Shown: positions 8,691 to 15,977 of the stretch, one piece after another
Layout of the letters: every line of letters begins with the position of its first letter
Position numbering within the stretch: position 1 is the first letter of the stretch
Assembly (NCBI RefSeq): GCF_018736145.1
Contig: NZ_CP059997.1
Span: 1,239,501 to 1,303,500, forward strand
DNA length: 64,000 nucleotides
Source: Amycolatopsis sp. CA-230715
GTDB lineage: Bacteria > Actinomycetota > Actinomycetes > Mycobacteriales > Pseudonocardiaceae
Reading direction: 5' to 3'
The notes under the pieces: generated by a model
The model's database searches: none
What the model was told of the DNA's origin: nothing
What the model saw: the letters and a program-made list of their open reading frames with translations, nothing else
Made by a program: the position numbers and the translations under genes

Positions 8691-10067
8691 TCACGCCTCC
8701 GCGACGGCGAAGCGGAGCCCGAAGTTGTCGATCGTCGGCGGCAGCGGGGCGCCCGGCGAAAGCGGCGGCGGGGAAACCAGGCGGAACCGCTTGGCCCGCA
8801 CCAGGTTCGCGAGCATCGTGGACACCACCAGCAGCACCACGTTGCGGCCGGGGCACTCCCCCGGTCCCGCGCTGAACGGCACGAGCGCGGGCTTGCGCTG
8901 CGCGCTGCCGTCCAGCCAGCTCTCCGGTGAGAACCGGTCGGCGTACGGGAGGGACTCGCCGTCGCGGTGGAAGAACGGCGTGAACACGAGGAACTCCGTG
9001 CCCGCGGGCAGTTTCGTGTCCTCGCCCCACGCCGTCTCGGCCGTGCTTTCCCGCAGCAGCACCGGTGTGGTCGGCCAGAGCCGCACGGTGTCGAGCACGC
9101 TCGCGCGGAGGTAGGGCAGCGCCTGCGGCGCGCCGAGGTCGAGACCGTCGATTTCCGCGCGCGCTTCGGTGTCCTGCTCGGGGTGGGTCGCGAGCAGCGC
9201 CAGCGTCCGCAGCGTCACCATCCCCGCCGCGTCGAAGGCGAAGAGCCAGTGCGGGACCTGGCCGACCGGGTCCACCTCGCCACCCGCGGACGTCGTCGCC
9301 ATCACCTGCGCGAGGCTGCCCGGCTCGGCCCGGTCGAGGTGGCCGCGCAGGCGCGTTTCGAAGCGGCGGCGCGTTTCGTCCTTGTCGGGGTGCAGGTACG
9401 CCCAGTTGGCGTCCCGCCTGAGCTTCGCGAGGAGATCGGTGACCTCGTCGTCGTCGCGGGCACCGTCCCCGAGCACGACCCTGCGCACGATGCGCCACCA
9501 GGCGATGTTGAACGCGTCCCAGTCCAGCTCCCCGCCGCGGTTTTCCAGCAGTGCGGCGGTTTCCTCCTCGACCACGGTCACCGCGGCGGCGGCGATCTCG
9601 TGCAGCGGCCGCTCGGTTTCGAGCACGGATTCGACGTACTCGCGCCGTTCCCCGCGCTCGGGCTGCTCGGAGATGAGCACGCCGTGCGGCTGGAAATGGC
9701 TCAGCGCCGCCTTTTTCTCCGTGGTGGCCGGGGTGAACGGCGCGGGCGAGCCTTCGAGCACCCTGCCGACGTCGGCGCCGGAGAGCACGACCGCGATCGA
9801 CCTGCCCGGGATCCGCAGCCGCAGCGGCCCCGGCCCGTACCGGTGGCGCAGCGACTGGAACAACGGGATCGACGGGCCGTCGAGCCGCAGCTTCTGCGCC
9901 GCCGCCAGTACGCGCGGGCGGCGCTTGATGACCCCGCCCGCCAGCGTCGGCAGCACCGCCTTCCCGGCGATCCGCACGGTGTCGAGCACCGAGGCCACCT
10001 TGACGAGATCTTCCGTGCCCCCGGTCGCGGGCACCTTGTCCGAAAGTCCTTCGAGGTTGCGGCTCAT
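8691..10067 (-). CDS. Cytochrome P450 with a DxxR in place of the K-helix ExxR
   Basis: 458-residue haem monooxygenase-like protein starting MSRNLEGLSD. The haem-binding loop FSAGPGECPGRN places the cysteine ligand at residue 405. The I-helix region FAFDAAGMVTLR is atypical, with no AGxxT. The K-helix reads LDTVRLWP at 325-332, so the near-invariant Glu of ExxR is Asp326. The N-terminus has no clear membrane anchor. It follows the STAS gene on the same strand with a 50-base gap. Substrate unknown. The start is the first ATG giving a compact N-terminus; upstream in-frame sequence lies in the STAS region and looks like shadow sequence. Confidence 0.82.
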   Translation of the reverse strand: MSRNLEGLSDKVPATGGTEDLVKVASVLDTVRIAGKAVLPTLAGGVIKRRPRVLAAAQKLRLDGPSIPLFQSLRHRYGPGPLRLRIPGRSIAVVLSGADVGRVLEGSPAPFTPATTEKKAALSHFQPHGVLISEQPERGERREYVESVLETERPLHEIAAAAVTVVEEETAALLENRGGELDWDAFNIAWWRIVRRVVLGDGARDDDEVTDLLAKLRRDANWAYLHPDKDETRRRFETRLRGHLDRAEPGSLAQVMATTSAGGEVDPVGQVPHWLFAFDAAGMVTLRTLALLATHPEQDTEARAEIDGLDLGAPQALPYLRASVLDTVRLWPTTPVLLRESTAETAWGEDTKLPAGTEFLVFTPFFHRDGESLPYADRFSPESWLDGSAQRKPALVPFSAGPGECPGRNVVLLVVSTMLANLVRAKRFRLVSPPPLSPGAPLPPTIDNFGLRFAVAEA

Positions 10068-10117
10068 GCGGTGCGGATACCCCGCCCGCACCACCGCGAA
10101 ACGGCGGCTCACGGCGT

Positions 10118-10498
10118 TCAGGAAGCGGTACCCGCCCAGTCCGTTTTCGCTTCCTCCACGGAGTCCCGGAAGACGAACTCGCCGTCGAGGCCGATGAGCA
10201 CGAGCGACCGGCGCACCTGTGCCCGCACCGCGCACAGCAGGAGTGGCACGTCGTAGCTCCGCGCCTGCTCCTGCGCGCGCAGGAGGCTGGCCATCCCCGC
10301 GCTGCCGAGGAACCCGACACCGTTCATGTCGACCACCACGACCTTCGGCATCGGCCCGCGGAAAAGGGCGTCGACGCAGGCATCGAGCCGTGGCGCGGTC
10401 GACAGGTCGATTTCCCCCGTCAGCACGATCTCCGCCACCGAATCCGTGACGGGGTGGGACACGATCCGCAGCACCTCGCGATGCCCGCGTGACGTCAT
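10118..10498 (-). CDS. STAS-domain anti-sigma factor antagonist
   Basis: 126-residue single STAS domain of the SpoIIAA/BldG type, which binds and inhibits an anti-sigma kinase when unphosphorylated. GEIDLSTAPRL and VVVDMNGVGFLGSAG are recognisable; the serine in FLGSAG is at the usual phosphorylation position. ATG 10498 has GGAAGGG eight bases upstream; a TTG 30 bases further out is less supported. No cognate anti-sigma factor is seen nearby. Confidence 0.8.
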   Translation of the reverse strand: MTSRGHREVLRIVSHPVTDSVAEIVLTGEIDLSTAPRLDACVDALFRGPMPKVVVVDMNGVGFLGSAGMASLLRAQEQARSYDVPLLLCAVRAQVRRSLVLIGLDGEFVFRDSVEEAKTDWAGTAS

Positions 10499-10635
10499 CG
10501 ACAGAACCCTTCCGCTCGCCGTATCCAACGAAGCGGGAAGTGGTCCGAAATGAGCGCCGCACCGCTTCGCGGTTGGCTGCTGACTGAACCGGGGCCAACA
10601 CTAACGAGGTCTCGGGAAGGCCACAACCCTGGCGC

Positions 10636-11178
10636 TCACGGCCGGGGCGACTCGTCCAGGTCCGCCGTGGTGCGCGCGACCGCGGCGACCACGTCGGGGT
10701 GGCCGAGCGGCAGCGGCGGCGGCACTCTGTCCTCTTCGGACGGTGTGCTGTGCGCGATCACCGCGACCGTCACGCCGTCGGCCTCGGCAGCCTGCCGCAC
10801 CGAGCGCACGCTTTCCGCCCACCGCTCGTCCGCGGGCGCGGCGTCGTCGCGCGCGCCGGTGTCCTCGGCGGCGGGATCGACCAGCAGCAGCGAACGGACC
10901 GCGGCGGGACGCCTGCTCACCAGTTCGAGCACGGTGCCCGCCACCGGCCCGCTGGTGACCACGTCCACCGGCCGGGTGAGCACGTCCGGATCGGCCAGCA
11001 GCTCGAACGCCTCCGAAAGGGCGCCGTCCTCGCTGAGGCGGCACCACACCACCTGGCGCCGCTCGGCGAGGTCCCGCCAGGTGGCTGGCAGTTCGCCGTG
11101 GTTCGCGGCACCGGCGGGGTCGAGCACGAGCACGGTCGGGCAGCCACCGTCGCCGTGCCACACCACGTTCGGGGTCAT
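10636..11178 (-). CDS. Hypothetical protein, alpha/beta-hydrolase-like fragment
   Basis: 180 residues, starting MTPNVVWHGDGGCPTVLVLD. The pattern of a strand, a small loop, then VDVVTSGPVAGTVLELVSRR and SLLLVDPAAED resembles part of an alpha/beta-hydrolase core. However, the nucleophile elbow reads TSGPVAG instead of GxSxG, and the protein is about two-thirds of the usual length. It is probably not a working hydrolase. It lies 19 bases after the CBS gene on the same strand and may be co-transcribed with it. Confidence 0.55.
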   Translation of the reverse strand: MTPNVVWHGDGGCPTVLVLDPAGAANHGELPATWRDLAERRQVVWCRLSEDGALSEAFELLADPDVLTRPVDVVTSGPVAGTVLELVSRRPAAVRSLLLVDPAAEDTGARDDAAPADERWAESVRSVRQAAEADGVTVAVIAHSTPSEEDRVPPPLPLGHPDVVAAVARTTADLDESPRP

Positions 11179-11197
11179 CGCGGTCTTCTCCTCGGGT

Positions 11198-11614
11198 CTA
11201 GTCGAAGGAAAGGGCCTCGACCAGGGCTCCGGCGTCCGGATTGGACAGTGTGCGCGCGACGTCGGCCTGCGACACCACGCCGACGAGCCGGTGCCCGTCG
11301 ATCACGGGCAGGCGGCGGACCCGGTGGTTCGCCATGGTCGCCATGATCTCCTCGGCGTCGTCGTCCGCGCCGATGGTCACCGCCTCGCCCTGCGCCAGGT
11401 CGCCCGCGCTGATCGCGCGCGGGTCCTTGCCCTCGGCGAGCACCTTCACCACGATGTCGCGGTCGGTCAGCATGCCCTTGAGCCGGTCGTCCTCACCGCA
11501 GATCGGCACCGCGCCGATGTCCGAGCCCGCGAGGATGTTGGCGGCGTCGAGGACCGTGTCGGAGGATCGCACGCAGGTGGCCCCGCCGGTCATCAGTTGC
11601 CGTGCCGTGGTCAT
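11198..11614 (-). CDS. Two-CBS-domain protein
   Basis: 138 residues holding two CBS motifs: TVLDAANILAGSDIGAVPI with LKGMLTDRDIV, and EEIMATMANHRVRRLPVI with LVGVVSQADVA. Stand-alone CBS pairs of this kind in actinobacteria (Hrp1-like) bind adenine nucleotides or respond to hypoxia or stationary phase; the ligand here is not known. GAGGAG seven bases before ATG 11614 decides the start over a GTG 15 bases upstream. Confidence 0.85.
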   Translation of the reverse strand: MTTARQLMTGGATCVRSSDTVLDAANILAGSDIGAVPICGEDDRLKGMLTDRDIVVKVLAEGKDPRAISAGDLAQGEAVTIGADDDAEEIMATMANHRVRRLPVIDGHRLVGVVSQADVARTLSNPDAGALVEALSFD

Positions 11615-11851
11615 TTCCGCACTCCTCACTTCGATGAACTCGTCGTTGCACGGGAGGCATACCCACCTTCCGCGCGGCTTATCCCCGAACGCCCCGCCGG
11701 GCTGCCGCGGGATCAGCCCATCGAACTACCGGCGGCGTGGCCAGCCGGGTGCGCCGCGACACCTTGGTGGAATCGTGCGCGGCCACGGCGTTCCGCTCGC
11801 TACCGTCACCGCCACCGCGGGCGGTCGTGGCCGGGTGGAGAGGGCTTTCTG

Positions 11852-12178
11852 GTGGCACAGGTGATGGTCGACGATCTCGACGGCAGCGAAGCCGACGAGA
11901 CGATCCAGTTCGAGCTGGACGGCACCCGCTACCGGATAGACCTCTCCGCCGAGAACGCCAAGGCCTTCCGCGCGTTGCTGGCCCGGTATGTCGAAGCGGG
12001 GCGTTACCTGCGCGGATACCGCCGCAAGCTGCTGCCGGGCGGCGGCAGGGCGCCGTCAGGCACCACGGTGGACAACTGCCGGATCCGGCACTGGGCGCGG
12101 GTCAACGGGTTGCCGGTGAGCGAACGGGGCGTCCTGCCGACCCGGATCGTCGACCTGTACGAGCGCGCCGAGCACTGA
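11852..12178 (+). CDS. lsr2: Lsr2-family nucleoid protein with altered AT-hook
   Basis: 108 residues, starting with GTG (MAQVMVDDLDGSEADETIQF) after GGAGAGGG. Lsr2 is the actinobacterial xenogeneic silencer: its N-terminal domain oligomerises and its C-terminal domain binds AT-rich minor grooves through an RGR motif. The N-terminal DDLDGSEADET and IDLSAENA segments are canonical. The C-terminus reads SERGVLPTRIVDLYERA, so the second Arg of the RGR hook is Val. The linker is also longer and more basic (LRGYRRKLLPGGGR) than in typical Lsr2. It is probably a paralogue with changed DNA preference. Confidence 0.82.
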   Translation: MAQVMVDDLDGSEADETIQFELDGTRYRIDLSAENAKAFRALLARYVEAGRYLRGYRRKLLPGGGRAPSGTTVDNCRIRHWARVNGLPVSERGVLPTRIVDLYERAEH

Positions 12179-12572
12179 TCCGCACCCCCGTCCGGTGGCG
12201 GCGGGCTTCCGGCCCGCGAGCCCTGGATCCGTTGCGCCCGAACACTTCTTGTCGATCTTGGTGCGCTCCCGCCCGCCTCGGACGCCTACCCGGACGAGGG
12301 ACGGCGCGCCCGGTCAGCGGGCCGCGACCCGACACAATCGTGGAACCACGTGGACGCTCGGCGGCGACCGTGGGTATGTTCGCCATCACTCCAAGCAAAC
12401 CACTATTCGATGCGGCGCCCGAATAAAGGCGAGAACGAAGCGCGCACCGGCGAGTCGAATTCTCGAAGTGGAACTCGACGAACCTTCCCGGCCCGAAAAC
12501 TTCCGTGCGGAAGCGTTCGGCCGCGCACCCACTTACCGGCTCCGGCCGCCGCATCACCGTTAGGGAGAAACC
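12179..12572. other. Intergenic region, no gene seen
   Basis: About 390 bases between the Lsr2 homologue and the small secreted protein. Local A/T content rises near 12380-12430, compatible with a promoter for the downstream gene. AGGGAGAAACC precedes its ATG as ribosome binding site. Open frames here lack coding character. Confidence 0.5.
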
Positions 12573-12929
12573 ATGCTCAAAAAAGCCGGATTCGTCGTGA
12601 CGGCCGCGGCGGCCGCGGCACTGGCCGGCGGCGGAGCCGCCATGGCCGCCCCCGCCGACCACCCCGCGCCCGGCCACCACGGCCATCACGGCGGCCAGGT
12701 CGGCCTGATCAACCTGAACAACATCGACGTGCTGCACAACGTCAACGTGAGCCCTGGCGTGTGCGGCAACGACGTCAACGTCCTCGGTGTCCAGGTGCCG
12801 ATTCGCAACGCCCTCAACGGGATCGGCCTCCCGATCCTGTCCCCTGGCGAAAACGAGAACGAGACCGCGACGCCGTACAACTGCGCCGCGAGCGCCGTCG
12901 TCGACGGCGGTACGTCGCAGCACAACTAG
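12573..12929 (+). CDS. Small secreted chaplin-like protein
   Basis: 118 residues. A signal peptide is clear: MLKK, a long Ala-rich core and AAMAAPA for cleavage near residue 26. A His/Gly-rich stretch (GHHGHHGG) follows, then a domain with NVNVSPGVCGNDVNVLGVQ. The VCGNxVNVLG pattern recalls the conserved core of chaplins, the amyloid-forming hydrophobic surface proteins of aerial hyphae, and there are two cysteines (VCGN, YNCA). The rest departs from chaplins, and no LPXTG sorting signal or second chaplin unit is present. Family assignment is tentative. Confidence 0.65.
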   Translation: MLKKAGFVVTAAAAAALAGGGAAMAAPADHPAPGHHGHHGGQVGLINLNNIDVLHNVNVSPGVCGNDVNVLGVQVPIRNALNGIGLPILSPGENENETATPYNCAASAVVDGGTSQHN

Positions 12930-13341
12930 GTCCGGAGCCGCCCCGCGCGGGCGCGGCGGTACCCACGGCGGGGACGGGTTGCCCTTCGGCACCGGTCCCC
13001 GCCGTTCTCATGCGGTTCCACCACGGCCGATCATCCTGATCGAATTCGCCGGAACAAATCCACGATTATTCCGAGACGTCCACACGCCCGGTTTTCCAAA
13101 GAATCGGCGAGCCGGATCGCGCACCCGGTTCGCCCGCCGAAACGGGATCGGATAATCTGTGCGTGGTTGAGAAAGCAGCCAGTTCACCCCCGCATCCCTT
13201 TTCGGGTTGGGCCGGGTCGTGGTGAGCACGACAGCTGCGCGCCGATGCCGCCCCTCATCCGATCTCCGGCCGGGCGAACCACGATTTCGAGCGCGAACGC
13301 GCGATCCGGTTCGCACCCGTCCGACCTCCCACGGAGCAGCC
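12930..13341. other. Intergenic region with a terminator, otherwise no gene seen
   Basis: Holds the hairpin at 12965-13005 and then relatively A/T-rich sequence without a supported gene before the small protein at 13342. Confidence 0.5.
12965..13005 (+). terminator. Hairpin terminator after the chaplin-like gene
   Basis: Perfect 11-bp inverted repeat ACGGCGGGGAC (12965-12975) and GTCCCCGCCGT (12995-13005), 36 bases after the stop codon. It lacks a T-run, as is usual for actinomycete terminators. Confidence 0.6.
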
Positions 13342-13683
13342 ATGTCCGATCACCTGCTGGTCGCCGCGCCCGGCGCCAGGTTCACCACAAGCACGGTCCC
13401 CATCACCGGCGACCGGCTGATCCACCCCCGCGACGTACCCAACGACCTCGCCAGGATCGTGGTCAGATGGGCCAGAACCTGGTTGCCCTACACCGCCGCG
13501 GCCCGCGACCACTTCGACCGGCTCGAAAGATCGCTCGGCACCCGGACCCGGTACGCCGACTCGGAGGTCCTCGGCTGGCTCTTCCTGACCCCCGAGGACG
13601 GCTCGCTGGCCGCCAAAGTGCGCTCCGGCGAGATCGAAGCGGCGACCGCGCTGTGTGCCGAATCCGAAGCATGGCCGTCCTAG
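13342..13683 (+). CDS. Hypothetical protein
   Basis: 113 residues starting MSDHLLVAAPGARFTTS, with GGAGCAGCC before the ATG. It is acidic to neutral, with helical segments DVPNDLARIVVRWARTW and EVLGWLFLTPEDG. No family is recognised. Codon use is typical for the window, and it lies upstream of two genes on the same strand. Confidence 0.55.
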   Translation: MSDHLLVAAPGARFTTSTVPITGDRLIHPRDVPNDLARIVVRWARTWLPYTAAARDHFDRLERSLGTRTRYADSEVLGWLFLTPEDGSLAAKVRSGEIEAATALCAESEAWPS

Positions 13684-13753
13684 CACGCCGCTGTCGCCGG
13701 AGTTTCGCCGCGGGGCCGGGCTGGGTACCCGGAATGTGCGAAAGGAGCCCAGC

Positions 13754-13927
13754 ATGTCGGAACCACGATCGGAGCAGACCAGCGACGAACCCGCCGATGA
13801 CCTGCTCGAAGCCTCGCGGAGGCACGTCAAGGAAGCGAAGGACGTCGCGGAGTCCCAAGAATGGCGGCTCGGCGCCGAACAACCGGCGATCGCCGAGGAC
13901 GCGCCCGGCACCGAAGGAGCTTCATGA
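13754..13927 (+). CDS. Small acidic hypothetical protein coupled to the dehydrogenase
   Basis: 57 residues (MSEPRSEQTSDEPADDLLEA), highly charged and without cysteine. AAAGGAG six bases before the ATG is a strong ribosome binding site. Its stop overlaps the next gene's start as ATGA, so it is probably translationally coupled to the alcohol dehydrogenase. Function unknown. Confidence 0.65.
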   Translation: MSEPRSEQTSDEPADDLLEASRRHVKEAKDVAESQEWRLGAEQPAIAEDAPGTEGAS

Positions 13928-15108
13928 AAGCCTTGACCTGGCAGGGAAAACGCGACGTCCGGGTGGACACGGTGCCGGATCCGGCGCTGGCGGCGCCCGA
14001 CGACGTGATCGTGCGGATCACCTCGACCGGTCTGTGCGGCTCCGATCTGCACCTGTACGAGGTGCTGGGGCCGTTCCTGGAACCCGGTGACATCCTCGGC
14101 CACGAACCGATGGGCGTGGTCGAGGAGGCCGGTGCCGAGGTCACCGCGGTCCGTCCCGGCGACCGGGTCGTGGTGCCGTTCAACGTCTCCTGCGGCACCT
14201 GCTTCATGTGCGGGCAGGGCCTGCACTCGCAGTGCGAAACCAGCCAGGTGCGCGACCAGGGCATGGGCGGGTCGCTGTTCGGCTACACCAAGCTGTACGG
14301 GCAGGTTCCGGGCGGCCAGGCGGAATATCTCCGCGTGCCGTACGGGAACGAGCTGCCCGTCAAGGTGCCCGACGGCCCGGCCGACGACCGGTTCGTCTTC
14401 CTGTCCGACGTGCTTCCGACCGCATGGCAGGGCGTCGAGTACGCGGACATCCCGCCGGGCGGAAGCGTGGCCGTGCTCGGGCTCGGCCCGATCGGCGACA
14501 TGGCCGCCCGCATCGCGCTGCACCGGGGCGCCGGCGAGGTCATCGGCGTGGACCGGGTGCCCGAACGGCTCGGCCGCGCCAGGGCCAGGGGCGTCGACAC
14601 GATCGACCTCGCCGAACACGACGACGATCTCGCCGAGGTGATCCGGGACCGGACGGACGGCAGGGGCCCGGATTCGGTGATCGACGCGGTCGGCATGGAG
14701 GCGCACGGGTCGCCGGTCGGGAAGATCGCGCAGCAGATCGCGGGCGTGCTGCCGGACGCGGTGTCCGAAAAGCTCATGCAGACCGGCGGCGTCGACCGGA
14801 TGCACGCGCTCTACCAGGCGATCGACATCGTGCGGCGCGGCGGTACGATCTCACTGTCCGGTGTGTACGGTGGCATGGCCGATCCACTGCCGATGCTGAC
14901 GATCTTCGACAAGCAGCTCCGGCTGCACACGGGGCAGGCCAACGTGCACCGCTGGGTCGGCGATCTGCTGCCGCTCCTCGGTGACGACGATCCGCTCGGC
15001 GTGGACACCTTCGCCACCCACCACGTCCCGCTCGCCGACGCACCGGCCGCCTACGAAATGTTCCAGAAGAAGGAGGACGGCGCGGTCAAGGTGCTGTTCC
15101 GCCCCTGA
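13924..15108 (+). CDS. Zinc-dependent alcohol dehydrogenase, formaldehyde-dehydrogenase-like
   Basis: 394-residue medium-chain dehydrogenase. Catalytic zinc ligands are in GLCGSDLH and GHEPMG; structural zinc cysteines are in CGTCFMCGQG followed by SQC. The Rossmann motif is GLGPIGDMAA, and the following VDRVPERL suggests NAD(H) use. The long insert IDAVGMEAHGSPV is typical of the glutathione-independent formaldehyde dehydrogenase-like branch, so small alcohols or aldehydes are likely substrates. It is coupled by ATGA overlap to the small acidic protein and converges on the HxlR gene. Confidence 0.85.
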   Translation: MKALTWQGKRDVRVDTVPDPALAAPDDVIVRITSTGLCGSDLHLYEVLGPFLEPGDILGHEPMGVVEEAGAEVTAVRPGDRVVVPFNVSCGTCFMCGQGLHSQCETSQVRDQGMGGSLFGYTKLYGQVPGGQAEYLRVPYGNELPVKVPDGPADDRFVFLSDVLPTAWQGVEYADIPPGGSVAVLGLGPIGDMAARIALHRGAGEVIGVDRVPERLGRARARGVDTIDLAEHDDDLAEVIRDRTDGRGPDSVIDAVGMEAHGSPVGKIAQQIAGVLPDAVSEKLMQTGGVDRMHALYQAIDIVRRGGTISLSGVYGGMADPLPMLTIFDKQLRLHTGQANVHRWVGDLLPLLGDDDPLGVDTFATHHVPLADAPAAYEMFQKKEDGAVKVLFRP

Positions 15109-15111
15109 GCC

Positions 15112-15480
15112 TCAGCTCACCGTTTCGTCGAACCGCCCGCGTGCCTTTTCGATGGCGGGCAGGTGCTTCGCCGCCCATTCGAGAAGAACGTCGACCGGGT
15201 GCCGGAGCGTCTTCCCCAAGGGCGTGATCCGGTATTCGACGGCGACCGGCCGCGAACTGAGCAGCCGCCGTTCCACGATGCCGTTGCGTTCGAGTCTCCG
15301 CAGTGTCGCGGTGAGCGATTTCTGGGTCACCGCGGGAATCGCGCGGCGCAGGTCGTTGAAGCGGCACGGCCGCTCGCACAGCTCGTTGAGGATCTGCAGC
15401 GACCACTTGTCGAGTACTTGGTCGAGCAGTTCGCGGTGCGGCGCGCTGATCGCGAATTCCGCTGGGGAGGTATCCGGCAT
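15112..15480 (-). CDS. HxlR-family transcriptional regulator
   Basis: 122-residue winged-helix protein. DKWSLQILNEL, RFNDLRRAIPAVTQKSL and LRRLERNGIVERR are the HxlR signature; a cysteine (CERPC) near the N-terminus could be redox-sensitive, as in HypR/QorR-type members. It is divergent from the RidA gene, with a clear palindrome between them, so it probably represses itself and ridA. Confidence 0.88.
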   Translation of the reverse strand: MPDTSPAEFAISAPHRELLDQVLDKWSLQILNELCERPCRFNDLRRAIPAVTQKSLTATLRRLERNGIVERRLLSSRPVAVEYRITPLGKTLRHPVDVLLEWAAKHLPAIEKARGRFDETVS

Positions 15481-15483
15481 GAA

Positions 15484-15537
15484 ACCTGGTCTCGTTGAAG
15501 TGTCCTGAATGTACCAGGTATCAAAGCTATACCTGGT
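15484..15537. promoter_or_regulatory. Probable HxlR operator
   Basis: A perfect inverted repeat ACCAGGTAT (15513-15521), 7-nt spacer, ATACCTGGT (15529-15537) lies between the divergent hxlR and ridA genes. A further half-site ACCTGGT occurs at 15484-15490, next to the hxlR start. The arms are more A/T-rich than the flanks, and HxlR proteins bind such dyads. Confidence 0.75.
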
Positions 15538-15562
15538 TCACTTCCCCCGCGAGGAGACTTCG

Positions 15563-15970
15563 ATGAGCGTCCGGCGCTTCACCCCCGACGGCCTGCCGCA
15601 GCCTGCCCCGTACCACCACGTCGCCGTCGGCACCGGCACCCGCCACGTCCACGTCAGCGGTCAGGTCGCGCGCCGGGCCGACGGCGCGCGGGTCGCCGAC
15701 GATCTCGCGGGCCAGGTCGCGCACGCGCTGCGCAACACCGCGACCGGGCTCGCCGGCGCGGGCGCCACCTTCGACGACGTCGTGCGGCTGACCTTCTACG
15801 TCACGAAATGGGCGCCGGAGAAGATCCACGAGTTCATGGCGGGGGTCGAGGAGGTGGCCGCGGAGCTCGGGCTCCCGGCGCCCATGCCGCCCTCGTCGCT
15901 CATCGGGGTCGAGCACCTCTTCGAGCCGGACGTGCTCGTCGAAGTCGAAGCGACCGCGATCACGGACTGA
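15563..15970 (+). CDS. RidA-family protein
   Basis: 135 residues of the YjgF/YER057c/UK114 family; RidA deaminates reactive enamines and imines from PLP enzymes. HVHVSGQVA, the ALRNTATGLAGAGATFDDVV helix and PPSSLIGVEHL are typical. The usual catalytic Arg of the NCV(R)V-type region reads EVEATAITD here, so this may be a non-deaminating subfamily. ATG 15563 has GAGGAG upstream. Probably controlled by the divergent HxlR. Confidence 0.85.
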   Translation: MSVRRFTPDGLPQPAPYHHVAVGTGTRHVHVSGQVARRADGARVADDLAGQVAHALRNTATGLAGAGATFDDVVRLTFYVTKWAPEKIHEFMAGVEEVAAELGLPAPMPPSSLIGVEHLFEPDVLVEVEATAITD

Positions 15971-15977
15971 CGGAGCG

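Noticed and set aside
12195..12563. Plus-strand open frame between lsr2 and the chaplin-like gene
   Set aside because: Poor codon bias, no ribosome site, and local A/T-rich promoter-like sequence.
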